From the NCBI RefSeq assembly GCF_002257565.1, contig NZ_CP022736.1:3100001-3164000 (forward strand): a DNA stretch of 64,000 nt. The letters run 5' to 3'. The translations under genes were made by a program, and so were the position numbers. Every line of letters starts with the position of its first letter. The first letter of the stretch is position 1. The stretch is from Herbaspirillum sp. meg3 (GTDB lineage: Bacteria > Pseudomonadota > Gammaproteobacteria > Burkholderiales > Burkholderiaceae_D). Below are positions 8,450 through 16,195 of this stretch, in pieces. The notes beneath the pieces were generated by a model that was given only the letters and a program-made list of their open reading frames with translations, was not told where the DNA came from and made no database searches.

Positions 8450-9373
8450 ATGAGCAATAAAATCCTCGCCTACGGCGAAGCAATGGTGGAGTTCAACCAA
8501 AGCATCGAAGATCCTCGCTATTACCTGGAAGGTTTCGGCGGCGACACCTCCAACTTCTGTATCGCAGCAGCACGCCAGGGCGCCGACACCGGTTATGTCA
8601 GCGCGGTCGGCGACGACCATTTCGGCAAGAGCCTGCAAGCCCTGTGGCAAACCGAAAAAGTCGATACGACACACGTCGGCGTGATGCCGGGCGTGGCGTC
8701 GGGCGTCTATGTTGTCACGCATGACGACGAAGGCCATCACTTCAACTACCTGCGCACCGGCTCCGCCGCCAGCCGCTACACCATCGAACAGTTGCCGTTG
8801 CACGCAATTGCCGACGCCAAGGTGCTGCATCTGTCCGGTATCAGCCTCGCCATCAGCGAAAGCGCCTGCGACGCCGGTCTGGTAGCCATGGCGCACGCGC
8901 GCAAGAACGGCACGCTGACCTCACTCGACACCAACCTGCGTCTGCGCCTGTGGTCACTCGAACGCGCCCGCGCCAAAATGGCCGAGGCCTTTACACTATG
9001 CGACATCTGCCTTCCAAGCTGGGAAGACGTCAGCGCGCTGACGGGATTGGACGACCGCGACGCCATCGTCGATAAATTGCTGGCCTATGGCATCAAGCTG
9101 ATCGCATTCAAACTGGGTAAGGACGGATGTTACGTCGCAACGCCGACAGAGCGCCGTCTGGTCGCACCGCACGTCGTCGATGCGCTGGACGCCACCGGCG
9201 CAGGCGACTGCTTTGGCGGCGCTTTCGTCGCGCAGATCGTTGAAGGCAAGGATCCATTTACCGCAGCACGTTATGCCAACGTGGCGGCGGCGATTTCAAC
9301 CACGGGTTATGGCGCCGTCGCCCCCATTCCCTTGGCAGATCAAGTCAATACCGTCGTGAGCCGCCTCGGCTGA
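8450..9373 (+). CDS. PfkB-family sugar kinase, probable 2-dehydro-3-deoxygluconokinase
   Basis: This is a 307-residue ribokinase-fold kinase. Signature 1 is EGFGGDTSNFCIAAARQG (residues 27-44) and signature 2 is DATGAGDCFGG with catalytic base Asp253 and anion-hole glycines. DTNLRLRLW (160-168) is the DxNxRxxLW pattern typical of KDG kinases, which phosphorylate 2-keto-3-deoxygluconate at O6 to feed the Entner-Doudoroff aldolase. ATG at 8450 gives the family N-terminus (MSNKILAYGEAMVEF); an in-frame start at 8390 would overlap the deaminase gene. It is cotranscribed with the deaminase and ends at a strong terminator. Confidence 0.85.
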   Translation: MSNKILAYGEAMVEFNQSIEDPRYYLEGFGGDTSNFCIAAARQGADTGYVSAVGDDHFGKSLQALWQTEKVDTTHVGVMPGVASGVYVVTHDDEGHHFNYLRTGSAASRYTIEQLPLHAIADAKVLHLSGISLAISESACDAGLVAMAHARKNGTLTSLDTNLRLRLWSLERARAKMAEAFTLCDICLPSWEDVSALTGLDDRDAIVDKLLAYGIKLIAFKLGKDGCYVATPTERRLVAPHVVDALDATGAGDCFGGAFVAQIVEGKDPFTAARYANVAAAISTTGYGAVAPIPLADQVNTVVSRLG

Positions 9374-9389
9374 GCACTACAGGTTCCAC

Positions 9390-9433
9390 AATAAAAAGAG
9401 CGGCCAGGATCAAACCTGCCGCTCTTTTTTATT
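9390..9433 (+). terminator. Intrinsic terminator after the kinase gene
   Basis: An A/T-flanked GC-rich stem (AAAAAGAGCGGC/GCCGCTCTTTTTT, extended by CAGG/CCTG around a six-base loop) lies 17 bases after the kinase stop. A-runs upstream mean it may also stop minus-strand transcription from the TPR-methyltransferase gene. Confidence 0.88.
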
Positions 9434-9486
9434 GCTGTGACGTTTATTGCATGGTTATTTGACCGTGCCAGTCACCCGCTTATGCA

Positions 9487-10824
9487 TCAAGACTTACGCC
9501 GTGCCACCACCACCATGCCCAGTACAGGCTGCCGAATTTCTTCCCGTAGCACGGCGTCTTTGACATCAAGCAGTTCAAAACCAAATTGGTTCAGGCAGCG
9601 CTTCACATAACTCAGGCTGTGACGATAGCGACCGCTCGGGTGCAAAGAAAAACCAGCTCCTTGGTCTCCAGCTTCCGCATCACTCTCGACGGTGAACAAG
9701 AAATAACCTTTCTCTCTCAACGTACTCGCGACTGTCTGAAATACTTTTCCCAGGTCGCCGAAATAGATCATCGTATCCGCCGAAAAAACGAGATCCGCGC
9801 TCGCTGTCTTTCCGGTCATGTAATCGGTGATTTCCTGCTTGAAGAGATGATCGTAGCCGCCGCGCGCCTTGGCTTGTTCCAGCATCTTTCCAGATAGATC
9901 AACGCCGATCAGCGAACGCGCATAAGGAGCAATGATCGGCTCGCACAAGCCCGTGCCGCAGCCGATGTCGACCACATCGAATTGCTTGGCCGGTACGCCA
10001 ACCACTTGCAATGCCTGCTGCATCAATTCCGGACCGCGATAGGCCAGGCTGTCGACCAGATTGGCGTTGAAGGTTTCCGCATAACGGTCAAAATGCTTTT
10101 CGATATAACTGTCCGACGCGCGTTCCGGCACGTCCTGTTGCGCACAAGCGGCAAACATATGGGCAGGAATCGGATTGTCCGGCTCTTCGCTCATCCAGTC
10201 GCGGTAGTGTGCCGCGGCCTCCTGCAAACGACCAAGGAAGTAGTACGAAATGCCGAGCATCTGCTTCGATTTGCCCTCATGCGGTGGCAACACAAACGCG
10301 CGGCACTGGTAATGCGCGCTGTTCATCTTGTCGCCAGCGGCTTCGTAGATATTCCCGAGATGGATCAGCGCCGGGCCAAAATCGGCATCCAGCTCAAGCG
10401 CCTGCTTGAAAGACTCAATTGCGCCATCCGTGTCGCCATGCTGCAGCTGAGACGATCCCAGGTTATTCCAGACAATGTGGTCATGCGGTGCTGCGTCCAA
10501 CGATGCCTGGTAGGCCTCGGAAGCCTCTTCGAACTCGCGCAACGCAAACAATACGTTGCCGAGATCGTTATGCCAGGCGGCGTTATCCGGTTGCAGTGCG
10601 CAGGACAGGCGGATATTTTGCACGCCCTCTTCGTCCTGGCCGTTCTGATAGAGAAAAATGCCGAGGTAATGCAGTGCGATGGGATGCACCGGATCTTGTA
10701 CCAATACCTCGCGATAAATTTTTTCTGCTTTTTGAAGATCGCCAGCGGTATGAAAACCAATTGCCTGCTCCAGCAACTGCAGCAGCGCTTCACTACCGGC
10801 CCCCACCTGGGAAAGAGAATCCAT
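9487..10824 (-). CDS. TPR-repeat protein with C-terminal SAM methyltransferase domain
   Basis: This is a 445-residue fusion. The N-terminal half carries about six tetratricopeptide repeats (for example AWHNDLGNVLFALREFEEAS, then IVWNNLGSSQLQHGDTDGAI). The C-terminal half is a class I methyltransferase with motif I VVDIGCGTGLCEP, LIGVDLSGKMLEQA as the acidic loop, and LVFSADTMIYFGDL. Such fusions probably methylate a protein or small-molecule target docked by the TPR array; the substrate here is unknown. The start at 10824 is preferred over 10899 because AGGA precedes it and the upstream extension is low-quality sequence. It is a single gene between terminators, and no neighbour suggests its role. 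Confidence 0.82.
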   Translation of the reverse strand: MDSLSQVGAGSEALLQLLEQAIGFHTAGDLQKAEKIYREVLVQDPVHPIALHYLGIFLYQNGQDEEGVQNIRLSCALQPDNAAWHNDLGNVLFALREFEEASEAYQASLDAAPHDHIVWNNLGSSQLQHGDTDGAIESFKQALELDADFGPALIHLGNIYEAAGDKMNSAHYQCRAFVLPPHEGKSKQMLGISYYFLGRLQEAAAHYRDWMSEEPDNPIPAHMFAACAQQDVPERASDSYIEKHFDRYAETFNANLVDSLAYRGPELMQQALQVVGVPAKQFDVVDIGCGTGLCEPIIAPYARSLIGVDLSGKMLEQAKARGGYDHLFKQEITDYMTGKTASADLVFSADTMIYFGDLGKVFQTVASTLREKGYFLFTVESDAEAGDQGAGFSLHPSGRYRHSLSYVKRCLNQFGFELLDVKDAVLREEIRQPVLGMVVVARRKS

Positions 10825-11064
10825 AAGCCTATTCCTGTGACGTAGAACCGCTGAAAAAATGCCGCCAAGGGCGACGCGCCTTGCCATTGGCGCTGGCATC
10901 TTATCAGCGACTTTTATTCTGATTCATCGATACGATTGCCCGGCAGCAACGCACTGAAATTCGAACCCTTCAGCACGGTGCGCAATGTTGAATTCGCAGG
11001 ACAAGCGGCTGATCGTTCGTCGCAGGGACAGTTCATATTCTTACAATATTTTGTACAAGAAGCA

Positions 11065-11100
11065 AAAAAAGCTTTCCGACCCATGTCGGAAAGCTTTTTT
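11065..11100 (-). terminator. Intrinsic terminator after the MocR gene
   Basis: A perfect 16-pair stem (arms 11065-11080 and 11085-11100, loop CCAT) with A and T tracts lies 20 bases beyond the stop of the MocR gene on the minus strand. Confidence 0.9.
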
Positions 11101-11120
11101 AGTCGCGAAAGAGGGAAGGT

Positions 11121-12665
11121 TTAGCCCAGCAGTTGTGCGGTAATCACGCCCAACCTGCGCAATGCCTGATCCAGTTCACGCGTGAAAGGCTTGCCGCAGC
11201 ACAGCCGCAAATAATGGTCAAAACGGTCTGAATTGGAAAAAATCACGCCCGGCGACACGCCGATGCTTTCATCCAATGCCGCTGCAAATACGGCCTTCGA
11301 CGACAGCCCGCGCGGCAGTTCCACCCACAAGCCGACGCCGCCGTTGGGAACACTCAGCCGGGTTTCGTCGGGAAAATATTCTGCGATCGCCTCTGCCATC
11401 TGTTCGCGCTGGTCTTTCAGGCTGCTGCGCAGGCGGCGCAGATGACGGTCGTATGCTGGCGAACCCATGTAGTTGGCCGCAGTGATCTGCGTCCATTCCT
11501 CGTTGGCGCGGGTATAGGCGAATTTCAGCATCTTGACCCGCTCATTCCATTTGCCGCACGTCATCCAGCCCAGCCGCATGCCGGGCGCCAGGACCTTGTT
11601 CAGGGAGGCGCAATAGATGACGTTGCCGCTCCGATCCCAGATCTTGGCTGCCGACGGCGCTACGTCACCATCTGCCAGCTCGCTGTAAGCATCGTCTTCA
11701 ATCAACGGCACCCCCTGCTGCTCGCACAGGTTGACCAGACGTTCCTTGTGACTGTCCGACATGATGCATCCCAGCGGATTCTGTAATGTCGGCACCACCA
11801 CCACAGCCTTGATGTTGCCGTAAGTTTGAATAGCCAATTCCAACGCCTCGATGGAAATACCGGTATGCGGACTGGTCGGGATCTCCAGGGCGCGCATGCC
11901 AAGGCTTTCCAGTGTCTGCAGCAGTCCGAAATAGGTCGGCGACTCTACGGCGATCGTGTCGCCGGCCTGCGCCACGGCGCGCAGCGCCAGATTGAGCGCT
12001 TCGATGCAGCCATGCGTCACCACGACATCGTCAGCGCTGATGCGAATGCCGGCATTGAGCGCACGGCGTGCCACGACCTGGCGAAAATGGCTGTTACCGT
12101 TGATCGGCATGGGGCTGGTCAACAAGGTCGGCTGTTCACGCAAGGCTTTGATGGCAGCATTTTTCAGAGCATCGACTGCGTACAGTTCAGGTGCGCAACT
12201 CATGCCGCTCAGATCAATGGTGGGCGCCTTCAAATGCCGGCGCGCGATGAAGTCGGAAACTTGCTCGTGGATGCCGACATATTGTGCAGGGTCCAACGGT
12301 GCAGAGATATTCGGCTCGCCCACCGGACGAATTTGCGCACGCCGCGGCTGCCGGACGAAATACCCGGAGCGCGGACGTGCCTCCAACCAGCCCCCCTCTT
12401 CCAGATAGCGCAAAGTCTGCAGCGCCGTGGATAAACTGACATGCTGCTGCCGCATCAGGTCGCGTACCGAAGGCATGCGATCACCGGCAGCCAATGTTCC
12501 TGCCTGAATCGCGGAGAGATAGTGTTCTGCCAGACGTCGATAGATTGGCTGACTCGGTTGCTGTGACTGACCAGACGAATTCAGTTGGCCGGCAGCAGTC
12601 GGCACGAGTTCGGACAAAGCTTGCGGCGTTGGGCCGGTATTGAGAGGTAGTGGTTGCATGTCCAT
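11121..12665 (-). CDS. MocR-type regulator (GntR HTH fused to class I aminotransferase domain)
   Basis: This 514-residue protein has an N-terminal GntR winged helix (about residues 40-108: YRRLAEHYLSAIQAGTLAAG, then SLSTALQTLRYLEEGGWLEARPRSGYFV). A PLP fold-type I domain fills the rest, with the Schiff-base lysine in SLNKVLAPGMRLGW. MocR proteins (PdxR, GabR, TauR) use PLP-amino acid adducts as signals rather than for catalysis and often autorepress. It is divergent from a DUF2917 gene at 12839, with 173 bases between them, so that gene may be its target. The ATG at 12665 or the one two codons later could both be used. Confidence 0.9.
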   Translation of the reverse strand: MDMQPLPLNTGPTPQALSELVPTAAGQLNSSGQSQQPSQPIYRRLAEHYLSAIQAGTLAAGDRMPSVRDLMRQQHVSLSTALQTLRYLEEGGWLEARPRSGYFVRQPRRAQIRPVGEPNISAPLDPAQYVGIHEQVSDFIARRHLKAPTIDLSGMSCAPELYAVDALKNAAIKALREQPTLLTSPMPINGNSHFRQVVARRALNAGIRISADDVVVTHGCIEALNLALRAVAQAGDTIAVESPTYFGLLQTLESLGMRALEIPTSPHTGISIEALELAIQTYGNIKAVVVVPTLQNPLGCIMSDSHKERLVNLCEQQGVPLIEDDAYSELADGDVAPSAAKIWDRSGNVIYCASLNKVLAPGMRLGWMTCGKWNERVKMLKFAYTRANEEWTQITAANYMGSPAYDRHLRRLRSSLKDQREQMAEAIAEYFPDETRLSVPNGGVGLWVELPRGLSSKAVFAAALDESIGVSPGVIFSNSDRFDHYLRLCCGKPFTRELDQALRRLGVITAQLLG

Positions 12666-12838
12666 GAGTGAATCTTCAGCGTTCTTCCCCTGCAGCGATA
12701 GATACAGAGCCCTCGAAAACAGACGATAACAGATCAGAAAAACGCCTGCTGTTTCGATTCACATCGCCACAGCCTGTGCCTGTTTCGTAAAAGCTGTTCT
12801 GCCTAAACTATCCCTACGCCAACCAACAGGAAAACATC

Positions 12839-13201
12839 ATGCGTACAGAAGACAGGCAAGCGACTCCCACCAGAATCCAACTGAGCGCCGGACAAAGCCA
12901 CACCATCTGGACTGCCCGCGACACCGTCCTGTTTGTGCAATCCGGCAGCATCCGTCTGCGCGAATCGCCGGAGTGGATGAGCGAAACCATCCTGAAAACG
13001 CTTTCCACTTTGCAGGAAGGCCAGCACTATCAGACCGAGCGCAGCGGCTGGACTTGCTTATATGCAACCCACACCACAGAGGTGCTGTGCTATGCCAGCC
13101 TCAAACCGCGCTATTTTTCACTGGACTTCATCGTACGCCTGGTGAGTACGCCAACCAGATGGCTACGCAGCATGGCAGCACAACTGATGACATCGAAATA
13201 A
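12839..13201 (+). CDS. DUF2917-like small protein
   Basis: This is a 120-residue protein with no signal peptide or membrane segment. The N-terminal half (IQLSAGQSHTIWTARDTVLFVQSGSIRL) resembles DUF2917, a small cupin-like beta domain common in Burkholderiales whose function is not known. The last 40 residues are Arg-rich and may be helical. It is divergent from a MocR regulator, which suggests shared regulation. The family assignment is from memory of the pattern and is moderate. Confidence 0.6.
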   Translation: MRTEDRQATPTRIQLSAGQSHTIWTARDTVLFVQSGSIRLRESPEWMSETILKTLSTLQEGQHYQTERSGWTCLYATHTTEVLCYASLKPRYFSLDFIVRLVSTPTRWLRSMAAQLMTSK

Positions 13202-13349
13202 CAGCGGGCGAACAGCACAGGCATGGCCCAAGCGGCTTACCTGTGCCACATCAAAGTAGTGCCAAAAAAATGTCAAATCAACCCTGAAGAATGTGTGTGT
13301 ATTGCAATAAAGGCATTACACTACTGCATCACCATACCTCTTCATCGTT

Positions 13350-14870
13350 ATGCAGAATGAAATCCGCTCCACAGACGCTGCCGCACTAAGCACCTCCAAC
13401 ACACCAAGCAGTGACGACTTCATCAGCGCGGACATGTTTGAGCTGGCTCCCGTTTCGATGTGGCTGGAAGACTTCAGCGGCGTCAAAAAACTGCTTGATG
13501 AATGGCGTACCGCCGGCGTCACCGATTTGCGCAGCTATCTGCAAGCAGACCTCTCACGCGTACATGCCTGCACACTGAATATCCAGGTGTTGCATGTCAA
13601 CAAAAAGACGCTGCAGTTGTTCGAAGCCGATGACATTGCCCATCTGATCGCCAACCTTGACAAGGTTTTCCGCGATGACATGCTGCACACCCATATCGAG
13701 GAACTGCTGCAAGTCTGGGAAGGCAAAACAGAATTCTCCAGCCATAGCGTCAACTACACGCTGTCCGGAAAGCGCCTCGACATCCAGCTCAATGCACGTA
13801 TTCTGCCGGGCTATGAAGACAGCTGGGGCCGCGTGCTGCTGGCCGTGGAAAACGTCACCGAGCGCGAAACCGCTCGCCGCAAGCTGACACATAGCGAAGA
13901 TTACGCCCGTGGCTTGTTCGAGTATTCGCCGATTTCTCTTTGGGTCGAAGACTTCAGCCAGGTCAAACGCCTGTTCGGCGATTTGCGCCAGATCGGCATC
14001 AAGGATTTTCGGGTTTTCACCGATGTGCATCCCGAGTTCGTCGAGCGCTGCATGCAGGAGATCAGGGTCATCGACGTCAATCAGCAAACGCTGACGATGT
14101 TCCATGCCCCGGACAAGACGACTTTGCTGTCGCGTCTGAGCGAGGTATTCCGCGACGACATGCGACCGCATTTCAACGAGCAGTTGAGTGAACTGTGGCA
14201 TGGCAACCTGTTCCATCAACGCGAAGTGGTGAACTACGCGCTCAACGGCGAGCAATTACACGTGCACTTGCAGTTCTCGGTTTTTCCCGGCCATGAAGAA
14301 GACTGGAGCCTGGTGCTGGTCGCCTTGACCGATATCACCGCCCGCAAAAAAGCAGAGGCCTATCTGGAGTTCCTCGGCAAGCACGACGAACTGACCAAGC
14401 TGCATAATCGCGCCTTCATGGTCGACGAAATGAATCGGCTGGAGCGCAAGGGACCGTTTCCGGTCAGCGTCATCATGGCCGATCTTAATGGTCTCAAAGA
14501 AGTCAACGATCAGCTTGGCCACGCCGCCGGCGACGCCCTGTTGCGTCGTGTCGGCGAGGTATTGGGCAAAGCCGCCGACAAACCGGTGTATGCGTCGCGC
14601 ATCGGCGGCGATGAATTTGCCATCCTCATGCCGGCCACCGATGACCGAGGCGCAGCGGCCATGATGGAAAACATTCAAAAGCTGATCGACATCAACAACC
14701 AGTACTACTCCGGCTCAGTATTAAGCCTGTCGATGGGCGCCGCAACCAGTCAGCACGGCGAACGCCTGGAATCCACCGTGCAGCGCGCCGACGCGCTCAT
14801 GTATGAGGACAAGCGTTCTTACTACGCCAAGGTGCCTGCACATGACCGGCGCCAGTCTGCAGACGAATGA
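13350..14870 (+). CDS. Tandem PAS-like domains with C-terminal GGDEF diguanylate cyclase
   Basis: This is a 506-residue soluble signalling protein. Residues about 28-175 and 190-340 are two copies of the same PAS-like module; compare APVSMWLEDFSGVKKL with SPISLWVEDFSQVKRL, and KVFRDDM with EVFRDDM. The GGDEF domain follows (from about 345), with an intact active site GGDEF at 419-423 and SVIMADLNGLKEVND for metal and GTP binding. It should make cyclic di-GMP. The RxxD product-inhibition site is absent: the residues nine to six before GGDEF are DKPV. There are no transmembrane segments, so the signal is cytosolic. Its stop codon overlaps the start of the following hydrolase gene (ATGA), so the two are translationally coupled. 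Confidence 0.9.
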   Translation: MQNEIRSTDAAALSTSNTPSSDDFISADMFELAPVSMWLEDFSGVKKLLDEWRTAGVTDLRSYLQADLSRVHACTLNIQVLHVNKKTLQLFEADDIAHLIANLDKVFRDDMLHTHIEELLQVWEGKTEFSSHSVNYTLSGKRLDIQLNARILPGYEDSWGRVLLAVENVTERETARRKLTHSEDYARGLFEYSPISLWVEDFSQVKRLFGDLRQIGIKDFRVFTDVHPEFVERCMQEIRVIDVNQQTLTMFHAPDKTTLLSRLSEVFRDDMRPHFNEQLSELWHGNLFHQREVVNYALNGEQLHVHLQFSVFPGHEEDWSLVLVALTDITARKKAEAYLEFLGKHDELTKLHNRAFMVDEMNRLERKGPFPVSVIMADLNGLKEVNDQLGHAAGDALLRRVGEVLGKAADKPVYASRIGGDEFAILMPATDDRGAAAMMENIQKLIDINNQYYSGSVLSLSMGAATSQHGERLESTVQRADALMYEDKRSYYAKVPAHDRRQSADE

Positions 14871-15571
14871 TCTCAAGTCGTTTTGAACTGCAGGTCGGCG
14901 ATGAAACCATCGTCGGCGATGTTCTGGGCGAACCGCATCATCTACACGCGTTGTTTTTGCATGGCGCAGGCCAAAGTGATCGTCTGCGCCAGCGCCTCCT
15001 GCGAGAAGAGCTTGCGCAATACGGTTTCGGCAGCGTCGCACTGGATTTTTCCGGGCACGGCGAGAGCAGCGCCAACAGCCCCGGCTCACTGAAGAAACGC
15101 CTGCAGCAGGCACAAGCCGTATTGGCGCATACCGACGCCGGCGGCACTATCCACACTGTCGTCGGCACCAGCATGAGCGGCGAGATTGCCTTGCGCCTTG
15201 CCTGCGGCATGGGCAGTCGCATCGATCACGCTGTTCTCATCGTCGGCGCCATTTACGGCCGTGCCGCCTTTTCGACCCCATTCGGCCCGGAATTCTCAAG
15301 CATCATCCGTCAGCCGTATAGCTGGCGCGATGCAGAAACACTGGAATTGATTCGTGATTATCGAGGTAGTTTGACCCTGATCAGGGCATTGGAGGATGCA
15401 GTCATTCCGCATGATGTGGCCGACTTGCTGGAACAAGCCGCGGTGTCGGCACGCTTTCGGTGCATCATCGATCTGCCGGAAACCGATCATCGCGTCAGCG
15501 AAAAAATGGCCAACGACGCTGCGCTACGCCAGCGCATCGCGGCCGCGATCAAAACCAAAGACTGGAAGTAA
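14867..15571 (+). CDS. Alpha/beta hydrolase
   Basis: This is a 234-residue alpha/beta-hydrolase fold protein without a signal peptide. The oxyanion HG is in FLHGAGQS (32-33), the nucleophile elbow is GTSMSG (Ser102), a likely acid is in RALEDAVIP, and the histidine is in ETDHRVSE. Substrate is unknown; it resembles small serine hydrolases rather than lipases. It starts inside the stop codon of the diguanylate cyclase gene, so the two proteins are made together. It ends three bases before the convergent Ser-rich ORF. Confidence 0.82.
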   Translation: MISSRFELQVGDETIVGDVLGEPHHLHALFLHGAGQSDRLRQRLLREELAQYGFGSVALDFSGHGESSANSPGSLKKRLQQAQAVLAHTDAGGTIHTVVGTSMSGEIALRLACGMGSRIDHAVLIVGAIYGRAAFSTPFGPEFSSIIRQPYSWRDAETLELIRDYRGSLTLIRALEDAVIPHDVADLLEQAAVSARFRCIIDLPETDHRVSEKMANDAALRQRIAAAIKTKDWK

Positions 15572-15574
15572 CGT

Positions 15575-16114
15575 TCAGGCGCTGGTACTAACCAGCGTAC
15601 CCACTGCGGAGCCTTGCGCCACCGCACTACTGACAGCGACGGAAGACAAGCCGGGATTGCTACTCAGGATATCGGCAAAATTGGCAGAGCCCCCACTTCC
15701 GGCGGTCGGCGTAAAGATACCGCTGCCGTTGTAGACCCCGTCCGGCATGCCGGAAGATGAAGAAGCCAAGGTGCCAGAAGAATCGGACGAGTCAGAAGAG
15801 CTTGAAGAAGGTGAACTGGATTTGTTCAGGGATGCTAGAAAGGCCTTGCTGGCGGCGGCTGTTTCGTCGTTCGCGGCGGTCGACCGCGAACTCGCCGCAC
15901 TGGCGCGTGCCAAGACGTGCAGAAGGCCCGACGCTGTGTAAGTGACTGCTCCCTTGGGCGCGCCAGGCAAACTCAATACCACGGCACCACCGCTGGCAAG
16001 CGCAGCGGCTGTGCTGATCACGCCCGGGCTTTGGCCCAGGTCAACGACCGGCGCATTCCCTCCGAATACATAGGGGATGGTGGCGGTGAACGAGCTGTTG
16101 ACTGCAATTGCCAT
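15575..16114 (-). CDS. Ser/Ala-rich hypothetical protein
   Basis: I do not recognise this 179-residue ORF. The N-terminal 60 residues (MAIAVNSSFTATIPYVFGGN...) look like short beta strands with Gly and Ala. Residues about 95-118 are almost pure Ser with Asp. The C-terminal part is Gly/Ser/Ala-rich and ends AVGTLVSTSA. There is no signal peptide, no Cys, and few charged residues, as in type I-secreted or surface-structure proteins. No RTX repeats are visible. It is convergent with the hydrolase gene with three bases between them. A weak ribosome binding site (GCGAGAA) precedes the ATG. It may be a real lineage-specific gene. Confidence 0.55.
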   Translation of the reverse strand: MAIAVNSSFTATIPYVFGGNAPVVDLGQSPGVISTAAALASGGAVVLSLPGAPKGAVTYTASGLLHVLARASAASSRSTAANDETAAASKAFLASLNKSSSPSSSSSDSSDSSGTLASSSSGMPDGVYNGSGIFTPTAGSGGSANFADILSSNPGLSSVAVSSAVAQGSAVGTLVSTSA

Positions 16115-16195
16115 AAACGATTCTCGCGGGAAATTCGCTGTTGTTAATGTAGATTAGCAGCAATTAAGGCAAATATCGATGCCAGCATGGCAACA

